Assembly (NCBI GenBank): GCA_021737115.1
Contig: JAIPER010000142.1
Span: 1-8,290, forward strand
Length of the DNA stretch: 8,290 bases
Reading direction: 5' to 3'
DNA from: Desulfohalobiaceae bacterium
Lineage (GTDB): Bacteria; Desulfobacterota; Desulfovibrionia; Desulfovibrionales; Desulfothermaceae
This document shows, piece after piece, positions 6,234 to 8,290 of the stretch. The notes beneath the pieces were generated by a model, which worked only from the letters and a program-made list of their open reading frames with translations, had not been told where the DNA came from and did not search any database. Made by a program: the position numbers and the translations under genes. Positions within the stretch are counted from its first letter, which is position 1. Every line of letters starts with the position of its first letter.

Positions 6234-7244
6234 TTAAACTGTTTTTTTGAATTTCTTAAAAAAATCCAGATATGCCCTTACGAGGGCAGGGAAGAGGAAA
6301 AACTGCCGACGTTTGACCAGATAGAACGTCTTGCCCCAGAATCGAAACAACAGAACAAAAAGTAAGTAATGAGGGAAGTGCTGTTTTGTAAAAAATAGAG
6401 TGCTGAGATTTTCATGATATGTGATGATTTGAAGCCTGTCTTTTCTTGTTGAATCCCCACAATCCAAGCTACTTGCACTGCCGTGATGCAAGACAACACT
6501 CTTGCGGCACCATTCTATTTGATACCCGGCTTTTTGTGCCCGGCGACAGAAATCATATTCTTCATAAAAAAGAAAATAGGCTTCATTCAGATATCCGACC
6601 CGCGACAAGACTTCACTGCGAATAAACAGGCTTGCTCCAAAGATGTAATCGAATCGGTATCGATTGGTTCTCTGGGCTGCAACGCGTGAGAGTCCCTCCA
6701 AAGTCGGTCTGTAAATGCTTGTCAGCGGGAAATAGCGACAGCCGCCAGCGCATTGGACTTGTTCCGGATTATTCTGCCAGCAAATTGTGCTGCCCCAGAT
6801 CCCCACCTCTGGGTTCGTATGTGCCGATTCGAGAAGCGCTGAATGGGTCTGGGTCTCGACTACGGTGTCGTTGTTCAAAAGCCAGAGAAATTCATAGGCT
6901 CCTTGATCCATAGCCCACTTGATTCCCGGATTGATCCCACCAGAAAAACCATAATTTTTCTGGTGTTGGAAGAACACAAATCGTGGTACATGATGGGTGA
7001 TGTGACTCGCTTCTGCTCCCTTTGATGCTGGAAAGATCGCCAGGGAGGTGGCCTCATGCCTGGACTTTGCCCACTCCAAAATTTGTTGGCTTGACCTATC
7101 TTCTGAGTGATTATCACACACAATGATCGTCCTGGGAGGGATTGACAGTTCTGCCAATGAGTCCAGGCAATCCAATGTGTGTCGCCAGCCATTCCAGTTT
7201 AAGACAATAACACAGGTGCGCGACGCAGGAACCCTCTTTTGCAT
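6234..7244 (-). CDS. Glycosyltransferase family 2 (rhamnosyltransferase-like)
   Basis: A 336-aa GT-A fold glycosyltransferase, which would move a sugar from a nucleotide donor to a growing glycan at the cytoplasmic face of the membrane. From Met at 7244 it shows the first strand CVIVLNWNG (about 11-19), the donor-site DN at 44-45, LLNND at about 122-126 in the place of the DxD metal motif, GASLFIR near 203, and EEYD at 228-231 as the likely acid/base region. Its C-terminus is hydrophobic and strongly basic (ending KKFKKTV), suiting membrane attachment. The open frame continues upstream to a TTG at 7319 and an ATG at 7313, both inside the preceding gene. ATG 7244, 13 bp past the upstream stop, places the fold correctly, although its Shine-Dalgarno is poor. 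It is AT-richer than the secretion genes and convergent with them. The sugar and acceptor cannot be read from sequence. Confidence 0.88.
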   Translation of the reverse strand: MQKRVPASRTCVIVLNWNGWRHTLDCLDSLAELSIPPRTIIVCDNHSEDRSSQQILEWAKSRHEATSLAIFPASKGAEASHITHHVPRFVFFQHQKNYGFSGGINPGIKWAMDQGAYEFLWLLNNDTVVETQTHSALLESAHTNPEVGIWGSTICWQNNPEQVQCAGGCRYFPLTSIYRPTLEGLSRVAAQRTNRYRFDYIFGASLFIRSEVLSRVGYLNEAYFLFYEEYDFCRRAQKAGYQIEWCRKSVVLHHGSASSLDCGDSTRKDRLQIITYHENLSTLFFTKQHFPHYLLFVLLFRFWGKTFYLVKRRQFFLFPALVRAYLDFFKKFKKTV

Positions 7245-7257
7245 GAATTGATTTATA

Positions 7258-8290
7258 TCACTCAATTGATTTTTTTTCAACAAATAGTGCTGGCGGACAA
7301 ATCCGGTCTTCATCGACAAATTCTTCGAAAACCTGGACTTTGTTTTTTGACATCATCAATACCTCGCGGATAAGCCGAGGGATGAAAATCCAGAAAGAAA
7401 CACACCCGAAAACAAGACCATACCCTATATACCAGGAACGGAGAAATCGACCTTTGCTGAGGTTATAACCCAGCATGCCCACATAAGCAGGCAATGAAAA
7501 AATATAAGATTTTAAAATCTTATGAAAAGGAAAATTCCTGAGGACCACCCAGAAGCTGTTTTTCACTGTAAAAAAATATTTGAGGGCAGCTCCTGATTGT
7601 ATGATGATACCGGACAAGACATGATAGGCCTGCGCAGAATTCAAACAATAAAAACGAAAGCCCTGGGCTCGGAGGCGAAGGCAGAAATCGATATCTTCAT
7701 AATACATACCGAAACGTTGACAAAATCCTTGAGATGACTTCCAGATTTTTGCCTTGGTGAAGAGAGCTCCCCCGGTAACCCCAAGAATTTCCTCAAATAC
7801 AGGAAGTGAAGCACGGTCCTTTTCTCCCATGCGGTGGTCCCAACCATTACCGGAAAGCGAACATCTGCATCCACATGACTGTATGATTTCCCGATGATTT
7901 TCGAACAGAAGTTTGGGCTGGCAGGCGGCCGCTTCCGGATGTTGCTCCAAGAAGCGGGTCAAGTGTGAAATACAGTTTGATGACAATGTGATATCAGGAT
8001 TGAGAAGAAACAGGTAGTCTGCCCCTGCATTTATAGCAAAATCCATGCCAATATTAGCGGCTTTCGCAAAAAAAAGGTTATATTTATTTTGGATGACGTA
8101 TATATCAGGAAAATATTGAAGAATGTGTTCTCGTGAACCATCAAGCGAAGCATTATCGACAACAATTATTTTGAGTCGGGGGTAGGTGCTTTTTTGAATC
8201 GAACGAAGACAATTTTCGATATAATCGATACCATTGTAGTTGACTATCACCACACACACACTGGCAGGAACGTGTTCTTTTCGTTTGTCC
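7258..8290 (-). CDS. Glycosyltransferase family 2 (5' end outside window)
   Basis: A second GT-A fold enzyme of the rhamnosyltransferase-like group. Visible motifs are VCVVIVNYNG, VVDNASLDGS, LLNPDIT in the DxD position, GGALFTKA, YYEDIDFCLRLRAQGF (acid/base region) and AYHVLSG, followed by a C-terminal part with a hydrophobic stretch (WYIGYGLVFGCVSFWIFIP) typical of membrane-associated members. The frame is open to the right edge: codons upstream of the GTG at 8259 read DKRKEHVPAS, with no start codon among them. The GTG is therefore an internal Val in the first beta strand and the true start is beyond 8290, probably only a few codons away. It precedes and nearly abuts the glycosyltransferase at 6234-7244, so both are likely co-transcribed. 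Both enzymes carry VPAS just before the first strand. Confidence 0.9.
   Translation of the reverse strand, partial: DKRKEHVPASVCVVIVNYNGIDYIENCLRSIQKSTYPRLKIIVVDNASLDGSREHILQYFPDIYVIQNKYNLFFAKAANIGMDFAINAGADYLFLLNPDITLSSNCISHLTRFLEQHPEAAACQPKLLFENHREIIQSCGCRCSLSGNGWDHRMGEKDRASLPVFEEILGVTGGALFTKAKIWKSSQGFCQRFGMYYEDIDFCLRLRAQGFRFYCLNSAQAYHVLSGIIIQSGAALKYFFTVKNSFWVVLRNFPFHKILKSYIFSLPAYVGMLGYNLSKGRFLRSWYIGYGLVFGCVSFWIFIPRLIREVLMMSKNKVQVFEEFVDEDRICPPALFVEKKSIE
7270..7277 (-). other. A8 homopolymer at the glycosyltransferase junction
   Basis: Eight A residues (minus strand) lie four codons before the stop of the upstream glycosyltransferase. The downstream frame is also open across this tract, from at least 7319 through to its Met at 7244. 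A shift of one base here (A8 to A7, or a +1 slip) would bypass the stop and join the two enzymes into one polypeptide. Confidence 0.6.

Noticed and set aside
6177..6365. Small plus-strand open frame at the end of the glycosyltransferase gene
   Set aside because: It overlaps the C-terminal coding sequence antisense, has no family resemblance and no convincing ribosome site.
8257..8259. GTG as the start of the upstream glycosyltransferase
   Set aside because: It lies inside the conserved first beta strand, and the frame continues open to the window edge with residues resembling the N-terminus of the neighbouring enzyme.
8251..8261. (CA)5 tract near the start of the upstream glycosyltransferase as a phase-variation switch
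   Set aside because: Five units are too few to expect frequent slippage, and the tract encodes a conserved Val-rich beta strand.

Overview
The window looks like a chromosomal segment of a Gram-negative bacterium. The left two thirds encode parts of a type I secretion system (T1SS). The right third encodes surface-polysaccharide type glycosyltransferases on the opposite strand. GC-rich genes, a PrtD/HlyD exporter and spacers full of 7-bp repeats suggest a sulfate-reducing deltaproteobacterium (Desulfobacterota) or similar lineage. That placement is inference; no marker gene is present.

Layout. Positions 1-747 hold the C-terminal ATPase half of a PrtD-type ABC transporter whose membrane half lies upstream of the window. 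Positions 991-2634 and 2918-4576 hold two complete transporters of the same family (547 and 552 aa), which align without gaps over their first ~510 residues. Positions 4618-5949 hold one HlyD/PrtE membrane fusion protein. On the minus strand, two family-2 glycosyltransferases run convergently towards it: 7258-8290 (5' end outside the window) and 6234-7244.

The transporter and fusion protein should form an inner-membrane export channel that, with a TolC-type outer-membrane protein not present here, would secrete a protein with a C-terminal signal. Three paralogous ATPases beside one fusion protein is unusual. The third transporter carries LAAGQ instead of the canonical LSGGQ signature, while the other two are canonical, which suggests an asymmetric heterodimer with one weakened ATP site. 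No RTX-like or other substrate gene is visible.

The three long spacers (748-990, 2635-2917, 5950-6233) are not empty. Each carries period-7 repeats of a different sequence. In two of them the heptamers form facing inverted arms around a unique core. The transporter genes are therefore not a tightly packed operon; only the third transporter and the fusion gene are closely spaced. The glycosyltransferase region is clearly AT-richer than the secretion genes (hand counts: 44/60 G+C at 5461-5520, 23/60 at 7261-7320), so it probably has a separate history. At the junction of the two glycosyltransferases an A8 tract lies where a one-base slip would fuse the two reading frames.
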